DNA of 64,000 bases, from the NCBI GenBank assembly GCA_039105265.1, contig JAPFFF010000015.1, forward strand, positions 682,001-746,000. Reading direction: 5' to 3'. Within the stretch, counting starts at the first letter, position 1. The number at the start of each line of letters is the position of its first letter. The position numbers were made by a program, and so were the translations under genes. A model generated the notes under the pieces. That model had not been told where the DNA came from, did not search any database, and saw nothing but the letters and a program-made list of their open reading frames with translations. The DNA is from Tritrichomonas musculus (Eukaryota; Parabasalia; Tritrichomonadida; Tritrichomonadidae). Of this stretch, positions 49,307 to 58,218 are shown one piece after another.

Positions 49307-49637
49307 GTAGTATATATGAGTGCTCAATTAGGGTTAGAAGAACAAACTACTGTTACATATAATATAATGTATGTTTCTTTAGATTAAGTACATAGGTGTC
49401 ATATGTGCTATTATTTGTATTATATAGGAATTGTTTTCATATATGAAAATCAGATTCGATATCAATTATAGAAATTAAGTTGATATATCAATTCTGCTAT
49501 CCATTTTTGGTAGCTGAAATCTCATATTAGTAAAAAAAAATGAGAAATGAAAAAAAGTGTTTTTATAAAATGAAAAATATTATTTTATTTATTTTTATTA
49601 TTTTTTATTTTATTCTTACACAAAAGCATATTGTACT
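49307..49637. other. Left terminal region of Polinton B
   Basis: No gene. Starts with the presumed tip. Around 49,458-49,490 GATATCAATT and TTGATATATCAATT form a local palindrome, and several short AT-rich repeats follow. Part of the terminal inverted repeat must lie here, but its partner is outside the window. No iterons like those of element A are seen. Confidence 0.55.
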
Positions 49638-50402
49638 ATGAATACAAAATCTAAACTTGCTATTGAAACATTAAGTACTATGAAAGAAAAGATAATTGAT
49701 AATATTAATAATAAAAATAAACAAAGCTATATACCACATTCAATAAATATAACTTATGATCTTGTAAATAAATTATTTCATGAAAATAATTGTACTATAC
49801 TAAAAACACCTAAAAATTTATTTGAAGATTCTTTAATTATATTTTATAGAAATGATAACCCTAAAATAATATTGATTACACATCTTAGTAATTATGTTTC
49901 TAATCCAAATAAATCATTTAATAAAAGTAAAAGTAAAATATTTAAACAAGAATTAAGTTTAGAAGAGAGTAAAAAAATAGAAGATAAACTAAAAGCAGAT
50001 AGATCTGAAAAACATCGTAAAAATTGTGAAGATAAGTTACGAGAATCAATGAAGAATGAAAATTGTATATTACAAAGCCAATATGTAAGTGCTAGAATAC
50101 CAATAACATATTTATATAATAATATGCAATATCAAACAACTTATACAAAATGGAATAATGGTTATCGCGCACATCAATCGAAATGTCCTCGTTATACACA
50201 TGAACATATTGCACAATTATTTGAAAAAGAAGGTTGTAAATTATTATCTCAATATAAGAATCAAAAATCAAGATTAACATATGAATATAATGGAAAAATA
50301 TATCAAGTTATATATAATGATTGGAAATTCTATAGTTCAAGACCACATTTAAACCAAATTCATACATATTTTACAGAAGAATTAGATAAAGATCTTAAAT
50401 AA
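49638..50402 (+). CDS. Three-repeat protein of Polinton B, possibly DNA-binding
   Basis: A 254-residue protein with three copies of a ~50-residue module: residues ~43-95, ~133-183 and ~188-238. The pattern is LF...xxCxxL(xxY)...I/LTYxYxxxxYxxxYxxW..., clearest in copies two and three (ENCILQSQYVS; EGCKLLSQYKN). It resembles Cys/Trp modules of giant-virus and endonuclease-associated DNA-binding proteins in which zinc ligands are often reduced. A charged helix (EESKKIEDKLKADRSEKHRK) joins copies one and two. It is the first gene at the left end and has no counterpart in element A. Confidence 0.65.
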   Translation: MNTKSKLAIETLSTMKEKIIDNINNKNKQSYIPHSINITYDLVNKLFHENNCTILKTPKNLFEDSLIIFYRNDNPKIILITHLSNYVSNPNKSFNKSKSKIFKQELSLEESKKIEDKLKADRSEKHRKNCEDKLRESMKNENCILQSQYVSARIPITYLYNNMQYQTTYTKWNNGYRAHQSKCPRYTHEHIAQLFEKEGCKLLSQYKNQKSRLTYEYNGKIYQVIYNDWKFYSSRPHLNQIHTYFTEELDKDLK

Positions 50403-50429
50403 AAAAAACTTTTACTTTATTTTTGTATT

Positions 50430-51326
50430 TTAGAATCTAACAATACTCAAATCATTATTACGAACATTAACTAAGATAAAATCATGATTATTAAGATTTC
50501 TATAATAAGACCATAATTCTTCAAATTCATATTGTGTTGGAACTTGTTGATATATATAATTAAGTTTTTGTCTAGAAAAACCAGAAAATATGAAGAAAGT
50601 TGTAGCATTATTCTTATAATCAGTTGATATTGATTTAAAGAACTGAATATTAATATAAACTATTGAATGTTTATGTCTTAATTGAGTTATATAGTTAGTA
50701 AAATATGATGATTTTATTAGTTTACTTTTAACAAAATCTTCACATAATATAATAGTGTTTAAAGGTTGATTTGGCTTATTTAGTTTATTAACATGAAGAA
50801 ACTCAAACATTTTATTTAGCTTATCATTATCAATAGTTATTTTTGGCGTATTACAATACTTATCAAACAATTCTTTATATAAATCTAGTTCTTTCAAATA
50901 TTTTTCAGCATTAGAATCTGATATAACAATAATAGGTAGCTGAATAAGATCTTGTTGTGTTTCAAAAGTACTATCATTAATTGAACCATTTTTACTGATA
51001 TATACTATTAAATGAAAGTTACAATCTTTTAATCTAGATATTTGAATAACATCTCTTAACATAACATGAGTTTTTCCTTTTCCTTGATTCCCGACTAATA
51101 TATTCAATGAATTATAATATGAATAAATACTATTAGATATTGGTCTTATACTTTCTGCTTTTATTTTATTTTCATTTTTACGATAAGCATTATTCATAGC
51201 AATATCGATATCAAAATAAGGAGTAATATCTTCATTAGAACCTAAATTATTAGTTTCATCAAAATAACAATCATCAGAATCAGAAAAACATATTTCTTTA
51301 TAATTGAATTGAGTTGGTTTCATCAT
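50430..51326 (-). CDS. FtsK/A32-like genome packaging ATPase of Polinton B
   Basis: A 298-residue homologue of the 36,156 ATPase. Walker A is VGNQGKGKT (~79), Walker B NTIILCEDF (~190), followed by TQLRHKHSIVYINIQFF. The C-terminus FSGFSRQKLNYIYQQ matches element A. The N-terminal extension (~60 residues) is acidic. Two ATG codons adjoin at the start (51,326 and 51,323). Confidence 0.87.
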   Translation of the reverse strand: MMKPTQFNYKEICFSDSDDCYFDETNNLGSNEDITPYFDIDIAMNNAYRKNENKIKAESIRPISNSIYSYYNSLNILVGNQGKGKTHVMLRDVIQISRLKDCNFHLIVYISKNGSINDSTFETQQDLIQLPIIVISDSNAEKYLKELDLYKELFDKYCNTPKITIDNDKLNKMFEFLHVNKLNKPNQPLNTIILCEDFVKSKLIKSSYFTNYITQLRHKHSIVYINIQFFKSISTDYKNNATTFFIFSGFSRQKLNYIYQQVPTQYEFEELWSYYRNLNNHDFILVNVRNNDLSIVRF

Positions 51327-51344
51327 TTATAGTCATAAAAGTTT

Positions 51345-51464
51345 TTAAGAATATAGTTTAGCTCTTGTTTCTTCACTTAATTTAGGAGTTGAATCATATG
51401 TAAAACCTATAATAATTATAGCTAATTCAACAACAACAACACTTAATAATAATTCAGTAATCAT
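51345..51464 (-). CDS. Tiny single-span membrane protein of Polinton B, 39 residues
   Basis: Starts at ATG, MITELLLSVVVVELAIIIIG as one membrane span, then FTYDSTPKLSEETRAKLYS. The tail and layout match the 46-residue protein of element A at 35,634. It lies 18 bases upstream of the ATPase gene on the same strand and 45 bases downstream of the conserved 51,510 gene, a position that suggests joint expression. Confidence 0.72.
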   Translation of the reverse strand: MITELLLSVVVVELAIIIIGFTYDSTPKLSEETRAKLYS

Positions 51465-51509
51465 TTAAATAATCTAAAAACAAAAATAAAACAATAACAT
51501 TTATCAACT

Positions 51510-52097
51510 TTAAATACACATTTTCAAACTAATTCCATATCTTATTAATTGAGCATATGTTTCATTATAACCTATTTTGAGATCTAGAGTTTTATCATCT
51601 TTAGTAACTAGTATTCTTTGAATATTCATATATTTAGTATTTGATATACATGAAGAACATCCTTTTTCTTCATCAATAACAAGCTCAACTTTATCAGCTT
51701 GTGTTAGTATTTTGATAAGCTCCATTAATGAATTATAATGACAAACAAGATAATTATTGATTCGTAAAGGATTTAATTCATAAATACTTAATAATGTTTC
51801 TAAAAATTTATTTCTTATTTCTAATGAATTGTTTATTTGTTGTTGATATGCTAATTGTGAATTGTCCGAAAGTTGAGTAAAATTTATGTTTCTTGTTAAA
51901 GGATCTTGTTGTAATTGTTGTTCTTGATTTGTATTATAAGGTTGTATAGGCGGAATATTAGGATAATTCACATTAGAAGATGGTTTTATTTTTATGTTAA
52001 CATTAGTGTTTTGTTCTTGTTTACAACTACTATCATTTTCAGAACTTAATATTCTAGCTTTATGTAATACTTTTGACATTTTAGTTATATTAAACAT
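51510..52097 (-). CDS. Conserved Polinton virion-associated candidate, 195 residues
   Basis: Homologue of 27,607. It shares KARILSSENDSSCKQEQNTN, a Gln/Asn/Pro-rich linker, then ELNPLRINNYLVC, a CSSC pair, ILVTKDDKTLDLK and RYGISLKM. Either the ATG at 52,097 or the one six codons on (MSKVLHKARILSS, 52,079) could start it; the second aligns better with element A. Function unknown. Confidence 0.75.
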   Translation of the reverse strand: MFNITKMSKVLHKARILSSENDSSCKQEQNTNVNIKIKPSSNVNYPNIPPIQPYNTNQEQQLQQDPLTRNINFTQLSDNSQLAYQQQINNSLEIRNKFLETLLSIYELNPLRINNYLVCHYNSLMELIKILTQADKVELVIDEEKGCSSCISNTKYMNIQRILVTKDDKTLDLKIGYNETYAQLIRYGISLKMCI

Positions 52098-52099
52098 GT

Positions 52100-52330
52100 T
52101 TATTGATTATCTGTTAATTCTTTCAATTCAGTTTCTAGTTTTGCTACTTTATCTTTTAATGAATTTATATCTTCAATTAAGCTTTCTCGTATTGCTAAAC
52201 CATTAGAACCTAACATTCCTGTTTTGATATTATTTAAATGTTGTTTTGTATCATAACATCTTTCTTTTAAACATCTTTTTATTCTTTTCAATTCTGGAAT
52301 CTCACTCTTATAATTACTTAACTCAGTCAT
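52100..52330 (-). CDS. Small coiled-coil protein of Polinton B, 76 residues
   Basis: Basic N-terminal half (ELKRIKRCLKERCYDTKQ) and a C-terminal heptad coiled coil (IEDINSLKDKVAKLETELKEL). No family known. It ends two bases before the start of the conserved gene downstream, suggesting a compact cluster. Confidence 0.65.
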   Translation of the reverse strand: MTELSNYKSEIPELKRIKRCLKERCYDTKQHLNNIKTGMLGSNGLAIRESLIEDINSLKDKVAKLETELKELTDNQ

Positions 52331-52345
52331 TTATTTACTATAAAA

Positions 52346-52579
52346 ATGAGTTTTGAACAAAGACGTACGTTACGAGATTCAAATAAAATGAATTATTATG
52401 AAAGACTTAGATTACAAATGCAAAAAGAAAGAACTAGAATTAATTCAAGTCCAATTATTAAGAAATATAATTTGAAAGGTTCTATTAATCATGAAAAAGC
52501 ACAAATAACGACAAAAAAAATGAACTATCATACTTACACTTTAAATCATTCTGTAGTACCTAATAATTCTAAGATTTAA
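52346..52579 (+). CDS. Small basic protein of Polinton B, 77 residues
   Basis: Very basic (RRTLRDSNKMNYYERLRLQM, KERTRI), divergent from the coiled-coil gene by 15 bases. It may be the counterpart of the basic 85-residue protein of element A by charge and size, but the sequences do not clearly align. A DNA-condensing core protein is a possibility. Confidence 0.6.
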   Translation: MSFEQRRTLRDSNKMNYYERLRLQMQKERTRINSSPIIKKYNLKGSINHEKAQITTKKMNYHTYTLNHSVVPNNSKI

Positions 52580-52953
52580 TTATTTGATAATTGATTTATA
52601 GTATGTACAATTTGATTAATTGTTGAAGTTAGTTCTGTTATTTTTAGCTTTAGTTGTTCAATATCAGCTTTAATTATATCATTTTCAAGTTCTTTAATGT
52701 TTTTATCATTATTATTAACCTTTCTTAGATATATATCTCCACCTTTTATTTTTCCGTCTAATTTAGAACAATTCTTCTTTGTTATTCTATATTCAGAACC
52801 ATCATTAGTAACAATTTTGTATACTTTATTTAGATATTGTGTTGTTTTGTTATCAATATCATCTTTATGTTTTTGATAGTACATATTGAATTCTTCTATT
52901 GATTTAAAGTTTTTTATTTCATCAACAATTTCATTAATAACTTTCAATTCCAT
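52576..52953 (-). CDS. Conserved coiled-coil Polinton protein, 125 residues
   Basis: Homologue of 35,845: MELKVINEIVDEIKNF, EEFNMYYQKHKDDID, LNKVYKIV, YRITKKN, then a C-terminal coiled coil (IEQLKLKITELTSTINQI). Element B adds a Gly/Lys segment LDGKIKGGDIYLRKV between the helices. Overlaps the convergent basic-protein gene by four bases. Confidence 0.7.
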   Translation of the reverse strand: MELKVINEIVDEIKNFKSIEEFNMYYQKHKDDIDNKTTQYLNKVYKIVTNDGSEYRITKKNCSKLDGKIKGGDIYLRKVNNNDKNIKELENDIIKADIEQLKLKITELTSTINQIVHTINQLSNN

Positions 52954-53016
52954 TTATTAATAATTAAACTGATTTAAATACATTTAAATACATTTATTTT
53001 ATTTGTTTTGATTTAA

Positions 53017-53286
53017 CTACTTATAACTGATTTCACCTTTATTATTAACAAGAGATCTACCTATTTTACTAACATTATCAGCCATATTTAAACCTTTATC
53101 AATAGTATCTACAACTTGACCAACACCCGGTATATAAGATGTAATAGGTTTAATCTTATCTATTATCTTTCTTCCTGTATCAACAACTTTCGGTATGTTT
53201 TCAACTACTTTAGTAGCTATATTTTTTACAGTATTTCCTACTTTGCTAAATAGATTCTTCATTTTCTTAAATATACCAATTCCCAT
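53017..53286 (-). CDS. pVI-like amphipathic minor virion protein of Polinton B
   Basis: An 89-residue protein from the ATG at 53,286 (MGIGIFKKMKNLFSKVGNTV), an amphipathic basic helix followed by VVDTGRKIIDKIKPITSYIP and a helical C-terminus. It matches the 35,306 protein of element A in plan and position, divergent from the capsid gene. An upstream in-frame TTG extension of ten hydrophobic codons was not used. Confidence 0.6.
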   Translation of the reverse strand: MGIGIFKKMKNLFSKVGNTVKNIATKVVENIPKVVDTGRKIIDKIKPITSYIPGVGQVVDTIDKGLNMADNVSKIGRSLVNNKGEISYK

Positions 53287-53335
53287 TTTTATTAAATGAA
53301 AAAAGAGTAAGAACAATACTTTTTTTATAATCTAA

Positions 53336-55192
53336 ATGTTATATCGTAACGAAAGAGCACATAATTTAAAAATAGAAGCTGGAAACGTACTTAATACATT
53401 TAATAAAATGAGAGAAATGATTAATGTTAATGATGGTACAAGATCATTTTCATTTAGAACTGTAGATTCTCATGATCAACCAGCTCCTTACACAAAAGGT
53501 CAATATTCACAAATTAGCTTAACTCATCCTGATCATTTCATAAGTGATGTTGATAAAGGATTCTTAACATTTCATATTAGATTAGATTTACAATTAAATA
53601 CTGATTTATCTAAACTTAGAACTATTGAAGATTCTGATAATTTATATAAGATATTTGTTGGTTTCAAATCATCAAATCAATTATTAGATAGACTTGAAAT
53701 TCTTCATAATAATGTTAATGTCGGTTATCAACAAAATGAGTGTGTTAGAGAAGGATTTTTATATTCAACATTAAAACCAGAAACAGAAAAGAAGAGAAGA
53801 AGATTTGTATATAGCTTGTGGGAGAACGTATCATCTTATTCACAAACTATAGCAGGAGCTTATGTTAACTTGAATGATTTCAAAGAAAACGGAAAAACAC
53901 AAGTAGAATTTGATCTTAATCTTCCTTTTGATGATCTTTTAGCTCTTCAAGCTTTTGATTTATTCCCTAACGGAATAATTGGAGATTTATCAATAAGATT
54001 TCAAGTTACAGATTCTGGATTAGTTTGGGCTGTATTAGACCCTCATACAGTAGCAGAAGTTAAAGCATTTTTAGAAGATGATGATAAGATAACAATGAAA
54101 CAACTTGATCAATTAAGAGAGATTAAAGCAAAAGGTAAATTAAAACGACAATTCACACAAATTAATAATGAAGCTCTAATACCGGGTACATTTGATCATT
54201 CTACAACTATTAAATATAATATTTGTGCTGAACATGGTACTGCAATTAATTCAGATCCTATTGAGCTCACTTTCGAATTCACAGATGAAGAATATGAAAG
54301 ATTCGGTATTAAGAAACCTAATACTGATTTACGAGAAATTGCTAAACATAATCCTGATAATGGAATAGAAATAGAATCATATTATACTATCGATATTATT
54401 GAAGAAAGTTCTAAAATTAAATATTCATCACAAAAAGCAGTATTAAGTTGTAATCAATTAACAGTAACATTATGTAAATCTAATATGCAAGGTTTTGGTG
54501 TTTGTGAATCAACAAGATCAGCAATTGAAAATATATTAAGAGAAGGTCTAATTATTCCATCACAAAAAATAGATTATCATGCTTTTCCGATAGCAGCTGC
54601 TTCAAATGGGATAAAATCAACACTAAATATACCTTTAATTAATGTAACATCAATGTCGTTATTGTTCCCAAAACATCATAATGATTTAACTGTTTTTGAA
54701 AATCCTATATATCAAAACTGTTATTTAAACATAGGCGGAAAAAACTACCCAGATGAGAACGTTGATACAATTGGCGCTAGATTCTTTGAAAATCAACTAA
54801 CTGCCGGGGATTTAGACGCTATAACTCTACAATGTACGAAAGAGTTTGAAGATAGTATGACAATGCCGAAAAATGATAATGAAGGTTCAAGATATCATAA
54901 TACATTATCAGATTCAACAAGTTTTGTATTTAATATTCAAACTGAAAGAGCTAGTGCTGGTTACTGTTATGATGGATTAGATGGTGGATTTGGAAATATT
55001 CAAGTTCAAGTAAATGGACAACCTATATATACTGGTTCTAATGATACTTATTATAATGTTAATGAAGAATGTACTATTCATCCTCCTCCAGTTCAGCTTA
55101 TATTAACTAGAGATACTTATTTCAAACTTTCATTAAATGGACTTGAATATGTTGATGATGAAACTCCTATTAATAGTCAAGTTAATGAATAA
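53336..55192 (+). CDS. Major capsid protein (double jelly-roll) of Polinton B
   Basis: A 618-residue homologue of 33,474. Shared: LWENVSSYSQTIAGAY, LNLPFDDLLALQAFDLFPNG, the YQNCYLNIGGKNYPDE block, FEDSMTMP, ERASAGYCYDGLDGG and GQPIYTGSNDTYY. It has extra loops in the middle (IEIESYYTIDIIEES region) compared with element A. Forms the capsid lattice by family knowledge. Confidence 0.75.
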   Translation: MLYRNERAHNLKIEAGNVLNTFNKMREMINVNDGTRSFSFRTVDSHDQPAPYTKGQYSQISLTHPDHFISDVDKGFLTFHIRLDLQLNTDLSKLRTIEDSDNLYKIFVGFKSSNQLLDRLEILHNNVNVGYQQNECVREGFLYSTLKPETEKKRRRFVYSLWENVSSYSQTIAGAYVNLNDFKENGKTQVEFDLNLPFDDLLALQAFDLFPNGIIGDLSIRFQVTDSGLVWAVLDPHTVAEVKAFLEDDDKITMKQLDQLREIKAKGKLKRQFTQINNEALIPGTFDHSTTIKYNICAEHGTAINSDPIELTFEFTDEEYERFGIKKPNTDLREIAKHNPDNGIEIESYYTIDIIEESSKIKYSSQKAVLSCNQLTVTLCKSNMQGFGVCESTRSAIENILREGLIIPSQKIDYHAFPIAAASNGIKSTLNIPLINVTSMSLLFPKHHNDLTVFENPIYQNCYLNIGGKNYPDENVDTIGARFFENQLTAGDLDAITLQCTKEFEDSMTMPKNDNEGSRYHNTLSDSTSFVFNIQTERASAGYCYDGLDGGFGNIQVQVNGQPIYTGSNDTYYNVNEECTIHPPPVQLILTRDTYFKLSLNGLEYVDDETPINSQVNE

Positions 55193-55287
55193 ACAGATAA
55201 TAGTTCGCGAAGTAGTTGAAGTTGATAAATGATAGTTGATATAAGCTCTCGCAAAGTAGTAATTGATATAGTTTTTTTTTAGCTAAA
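55193..55287 (+). repeat. TCTCG-AAGTAGT micro-repeats before integrase gene
   Basis: Two copies of a word AG(C)TCTCG(T)GAAGTAGTTGAT-like lie at 55,202-55,226 and 55,244-55,268, between the capsid and integrase genes. The same word occurs twice inside the integrase frame and in the gene at 58,219. Confidence 0.7.
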
Positions 55288-56763
55288 ATGACAAATCGAA
55301 AAACAATTAAAATATATGACAAAGAATACTCTTCATTACTTAAATATCCATTCAAATCAAAATATAAATATGTTTCTAATATTGAGAAAGAACCTTATAT
55401 ACCTGATTATCGATTAAAAACATGTAAAAAAATGTCAAAACCTAACTTTTCAAATGAAAGAGGATGTTGGGAAATAGATTTAATGTTTGTAAGTTATTAT
55501 AATTCTCAACTTGAATCAATAAAACAAACATATTTAGTATTAATTAATGTAAATACAAGATTTCTTATTATAGAACCTCTTATTTATGAAGTCACTACGA
55601 GCTCTCGTGAAGTAGTAGAAAATAAGAGTATTAGAAAAGAGATAATTGATGAAGAAGTTACTTTGAGCTCTCGTGAAGTAGTTGATCAAAAGAATTCAAT
55701 TAAGAACATAATTAATATACAAAATGCGCTATTTAGAATAATGAATAAGTACTTTGATTTTGAATTTGATACTTTTAAATGTGATGGTGAATCTTCATTT
55801 AAGACTATGTATAATAATAATTTAGTTATTGAAACTAGCAAAAAAAGAATAATAATATCAGATATAAATCAAACATTAAAAGATGCTAATTATAGAGGAC
55901 AAACAAATAGAGATCAAATAATAGATGATTTAATAAAGAATCATAATAAAAAAGTATTGAAAAAATATATCAAAATAAACTATCAATTACACACTTATTT
56001 ACGTAAACTATATAAAGATTTCAATTTGTATAATGATAAACATAATCATATTAATGATTTTTATTCAATTAAGTTAGTTATTAATTCTTCACCATATACT
56101 TTATCACATAAAACTGTTGATTCTGTTATTAGAACTATACGAAACGCTTTTGGTTTAGATAATAGAAGATTAGCAGATTACAATTTAATGAGACAAATGA
56201 TAGATTATTATAATAATACTCCACATATATCATTAAGGTTTAAGAATTATGATTATGATAGTTCTGAATTCTATGATAAAGGTTTAACAAAACAAACAAA
56301 ATACATATATTATACTCCTTTTCAAGTTCAGATTAACCCTGATTTAGAATGGAGATATATTAGAAAGATGAAATTGAAATTACAAGATATAAAAGAAGAA
56401 CAGAGATTAAAAGGATTATTAAGTTATAAATTGGGGAACATCATATTAGTTCATCTTGAATTAGATAAAACACAAAAGAAACATGAAAAAAGAAGAAGAG
56501 TATTTAATGAAATCGCACAGTTTATAAAGTATGAAAACGGTAATGTAATATGTAAATTGTTGAATAATTATAAAACATTCAATAAAGACAAAAATAATAG
56601 ACTAACACTTTATAATACTTCTAATATAGGTAGAAAACCGAAAACCGATAATGAAAAAGCTATTATTGAAGTACCTATAATATATACTAAATTTGTGTGT
56701 AATAATATTGATGATTTAAATAATGATTATAGAAGTTATTTTGTATTAAAAGTGAAGAAGTGA
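55288..56763 (+). CDS. Retroviral-type integrase of Polinton B
   Basis: A 491-residue integrase homologous to 25,341. Core blocks: GCWEIDLMF (~61), TFKCDGESSF (~164), TVDSVIRTIRNAF (~275) and DYYNNTPH. Between the first two blocks it carries two in-frame copies of a SSREVV-containing unit (55,599 and 55,665), absent from element A. The C-terminal part has a beta-rich SH3-like segment (KLGNIILVHLEL). N-terminal extension is much shorter than in element A. The stop codon lies inside the first copy of a 37-base intergenic repeat. Confidence 0.9.
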   Translation: MTNRKTIKIYDKEYSSLLKYPFKSKYKYVSNIEKEPYIPDYRLKTCKKMSKPNFSNERGCWEIDLMFVSYYNSQLESIKQTYLVLINVNTRFLIIEPLIYEVTTSSREVVENKSIRKEIIDEEVTLSSREVVDQKNSIKNIINIQNALFRIMNKYFDFEFDTFKCDGESSFKTMYNNNLVIETSKKRIIISDINQTLKDANYRGQTNRDQIIDDLIKNHNKKVLKKYIKINYQLHTYLRKLYKDFNLYNDKHNHINDFYSIKLVINSSPYTLSHKTVDSVIRTIRNAFGLDNRRLADYNLMRQMIDYYNNTPHISLRFKNYDYDSSEFYDKGLTKQTKYIYYTPFQVQINPDLEWRYIRKMKLKLQDIKEEQRLKGLLSYKLGNIILVHLELDKTQKKHEKRRRVFNEIAQFIKYENGNVICKLLNNYKTFNKDKNNRLTLYNTSNIGRKPKTDNEKAIIEVPIIYTKFVCNNIDDLNNDYRSYFVLKVKK

Positions 56764-56784
56764 GATTTCACTATATTTTTGTCA
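56748..56784 (+). repeat. 37-base intergenic repeat, copy 1 (Polinton B)
   Basis: Begins AAAAGTGAAGAAGTGAGATT and ends TTTTTGTCA. An exact direct copy lies at 56,867-56,903. The GTGAGATTTCAC core is nearly palindromic. It covers the 3' end of the integrase gene. Confidence 0.9.
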
Positions 56785-56866
56785 CTTTAATGATTTTAAC
56801 TCATAAAACAACTATTCTCTTTTAATTGAAGAATGAAAAACAAAAATATCATCAACATTTTTAATC

Positions 56867-56903
56867 AAAAGTGAAGAAGTGAGATTTCACTATATTTTTG
56901 TCA
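56867..56903 (+). repeat. 37-base intergenic repeat, copy 2 (Polinton B)
   Basis: Exact copy of 56,748-56,784, 119 bases further on. The region from here to 57,062 is otherwise AT-rich and contains coding-like minus-strand sequence next to the following gene. Confidence 0.9.
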
Positions 56904-57062
56904 TTTTCATAATTTATTAACATATAATGTTCTACTTACGTTAGTTATCTTCCATTTTTTATTTGATTTAGAATTAATTTCAATAATCTTAGCATTTAAT
57001 TTGAATATAACAGATTTTATATGAGATAATTCAGTTCTTAATTCTTCAATATTACTATAATG

Positions 57063-57602
57063 TCATCTATTAGATTTATTAGTTATAGAATTCTTCTTTT
57101 CATGTTCAAACCATTTAATATTTGTGGAAATTTTTAACATACATTTTTTAATGAAGTTGCAATATTCTTTATATTCGTCAGATTCAATTAAATCATTAAC
57201 ATTTATGAATACTTTATCACATTTCTCATTTATTGCATTATGATTACAATGATAACCTATCATATCATAATTCACTTTTCTAATAAACTTCTTTATTTCA
57301 ACACTATCTGTTTTACGTACTTCAATTTCATCAAATATAACTTCTAAGGGTTTTGTTTGTGATACTTGTAATAATTTTGGTAATTTATTAACAAGAGTAA
57401 ATACATCTTTTATAAACTGATTATTATATTCTAGTTCAACATCATATTTAACAGCATCATATTCATTAAGTAATAAATCTTTTAATATATCATTTTGTTT
57501 TTCTTGTACTTCTTTATCTTCATTATTAGTAATGATATCTGTATAAAATATGTATTCTATTGGATTAAGTGAGTTTGTTTGATTTCTGCTTATAACTGAC
57601 AT
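57063..57602 (-). CDS. Polinton B protein of unknown function, 179 residues
   Basis: Unrecognised, Asn/Lys/Glu-rich, mostly helical, with a Cys/His stretch (YHCNHNAINEKC). The ATG at 57,602 follows TTTTTATTTCTATATTACACAATA, the same TATTTCTATAT leader as two genes of element A; it may be functionally equivalent to one of them, although the protein sequences do not clearly align. Flanked on both sides by copies of the 37-base repeat in opposite orientation. Confidence 0.6.
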   Translation of the reverse strand: MSVISRNQTNSLNPIEYIFYTDIITNNEDKEVQEKQNDILKDLLLNEYDAVKYDVELEYNNQFIKDVFTLVNKLPKLLQVSQTKPLEVIFDEIEVRKTDSVEIKKFIRKVNYDMIGYHCNHNAINEKCDKVFINVNDLIESDEYKEYCNFIKKCMLKISTNIKWFEHEKKNSITNKSNR

Positions 57603-57641
57603 TATTGTGTAATATAGAAATAAAAATTAGAAAAAAAATAA

Positions 57642-57682
57642 AAGTGACAAAAATATAGTGAGATTTCACTTGTTCACTTTTT
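57642..57682 (-). repeat. 37-base intergenic repeat, inverted copy (Polinton B)
   Basis: The inverse complement matches 56,867-56,903 with a few differences, the central GTGAGATTTCAC being present in flipped form. A half copy also lies at 62,684-62,712 after the fibre gene. Confidence 0.8.
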
Positions 57683-57745
57683 AATGATTTTATTCAACAA
57701 AACAATCAAAACAAATCAACAAAAACAAGTTATTTTACAATTAAA

Positions 57746-58162
57746 ATGATAAATCAACAAAAACAGAAACCTTCGTTAGATACTCAGAGAACGCAAAAAC
57801 AACCTCAACTTAGCAAAATAGTACAACCAATAACAAAACGATACTTTCATACTCAAAATACTGAATTTAGACTACCATTAGAATTTGTATCAAGTAAGAA
57901 CAAAAAATATATCGTTGTTCAATATGTAGGAGCTATTGTTAAAGATTTTATAGTTGGTGATTTAATGGTTCATTCTGATTTAGTTCAAATTGATAATTAT
58001 TGTGATAGTTTCATAATGTTAGCAAATAAACGACAAACAAAATATAGAAAATACGAATTCTTTAGTACTTCAAAACGAGATTATAAAATATGGTTTACAG
58101 ATTTATACGGTAATAAGATAGAACCTTCTGCTTTTGTATTAAGTTGTTTATTGATATATTGA
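57746..58162 (+). CDS. Minor capsid (penton-like) candidate of Polinton B
   Basis: A 138-residue homologue of 32,206, with ~25 extra Gln/Lys-rich residues at the N-terminus. Shared: RYFHTQNTEFRLPLEFVSS, KYIVVQYVGA, NYCDSFIMLANKR and YKIWFTDLYGNKIEPSAF. Beta-rich; see the element A protein for the role. Confidence 0.55.
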   Translation: MINQQKQKPSLDTQRTQKQPQLSKIVQPITKRYFHTQNTEFRLPLEFVSSKNKKYIVVQYVGAIVKDFIVGDLMVHSDLVQIDNYCDSFIMLANKRQTKYRKYEFFSTSKRDYKIWFTDLYGNKIEPSAFVLSCLLIY

Positions 58163-58218
58163 CTTTCAATTATTAATTGAAACAGTCATTAATTATTGAT
58201 TCTTTTTAATATAATGAA

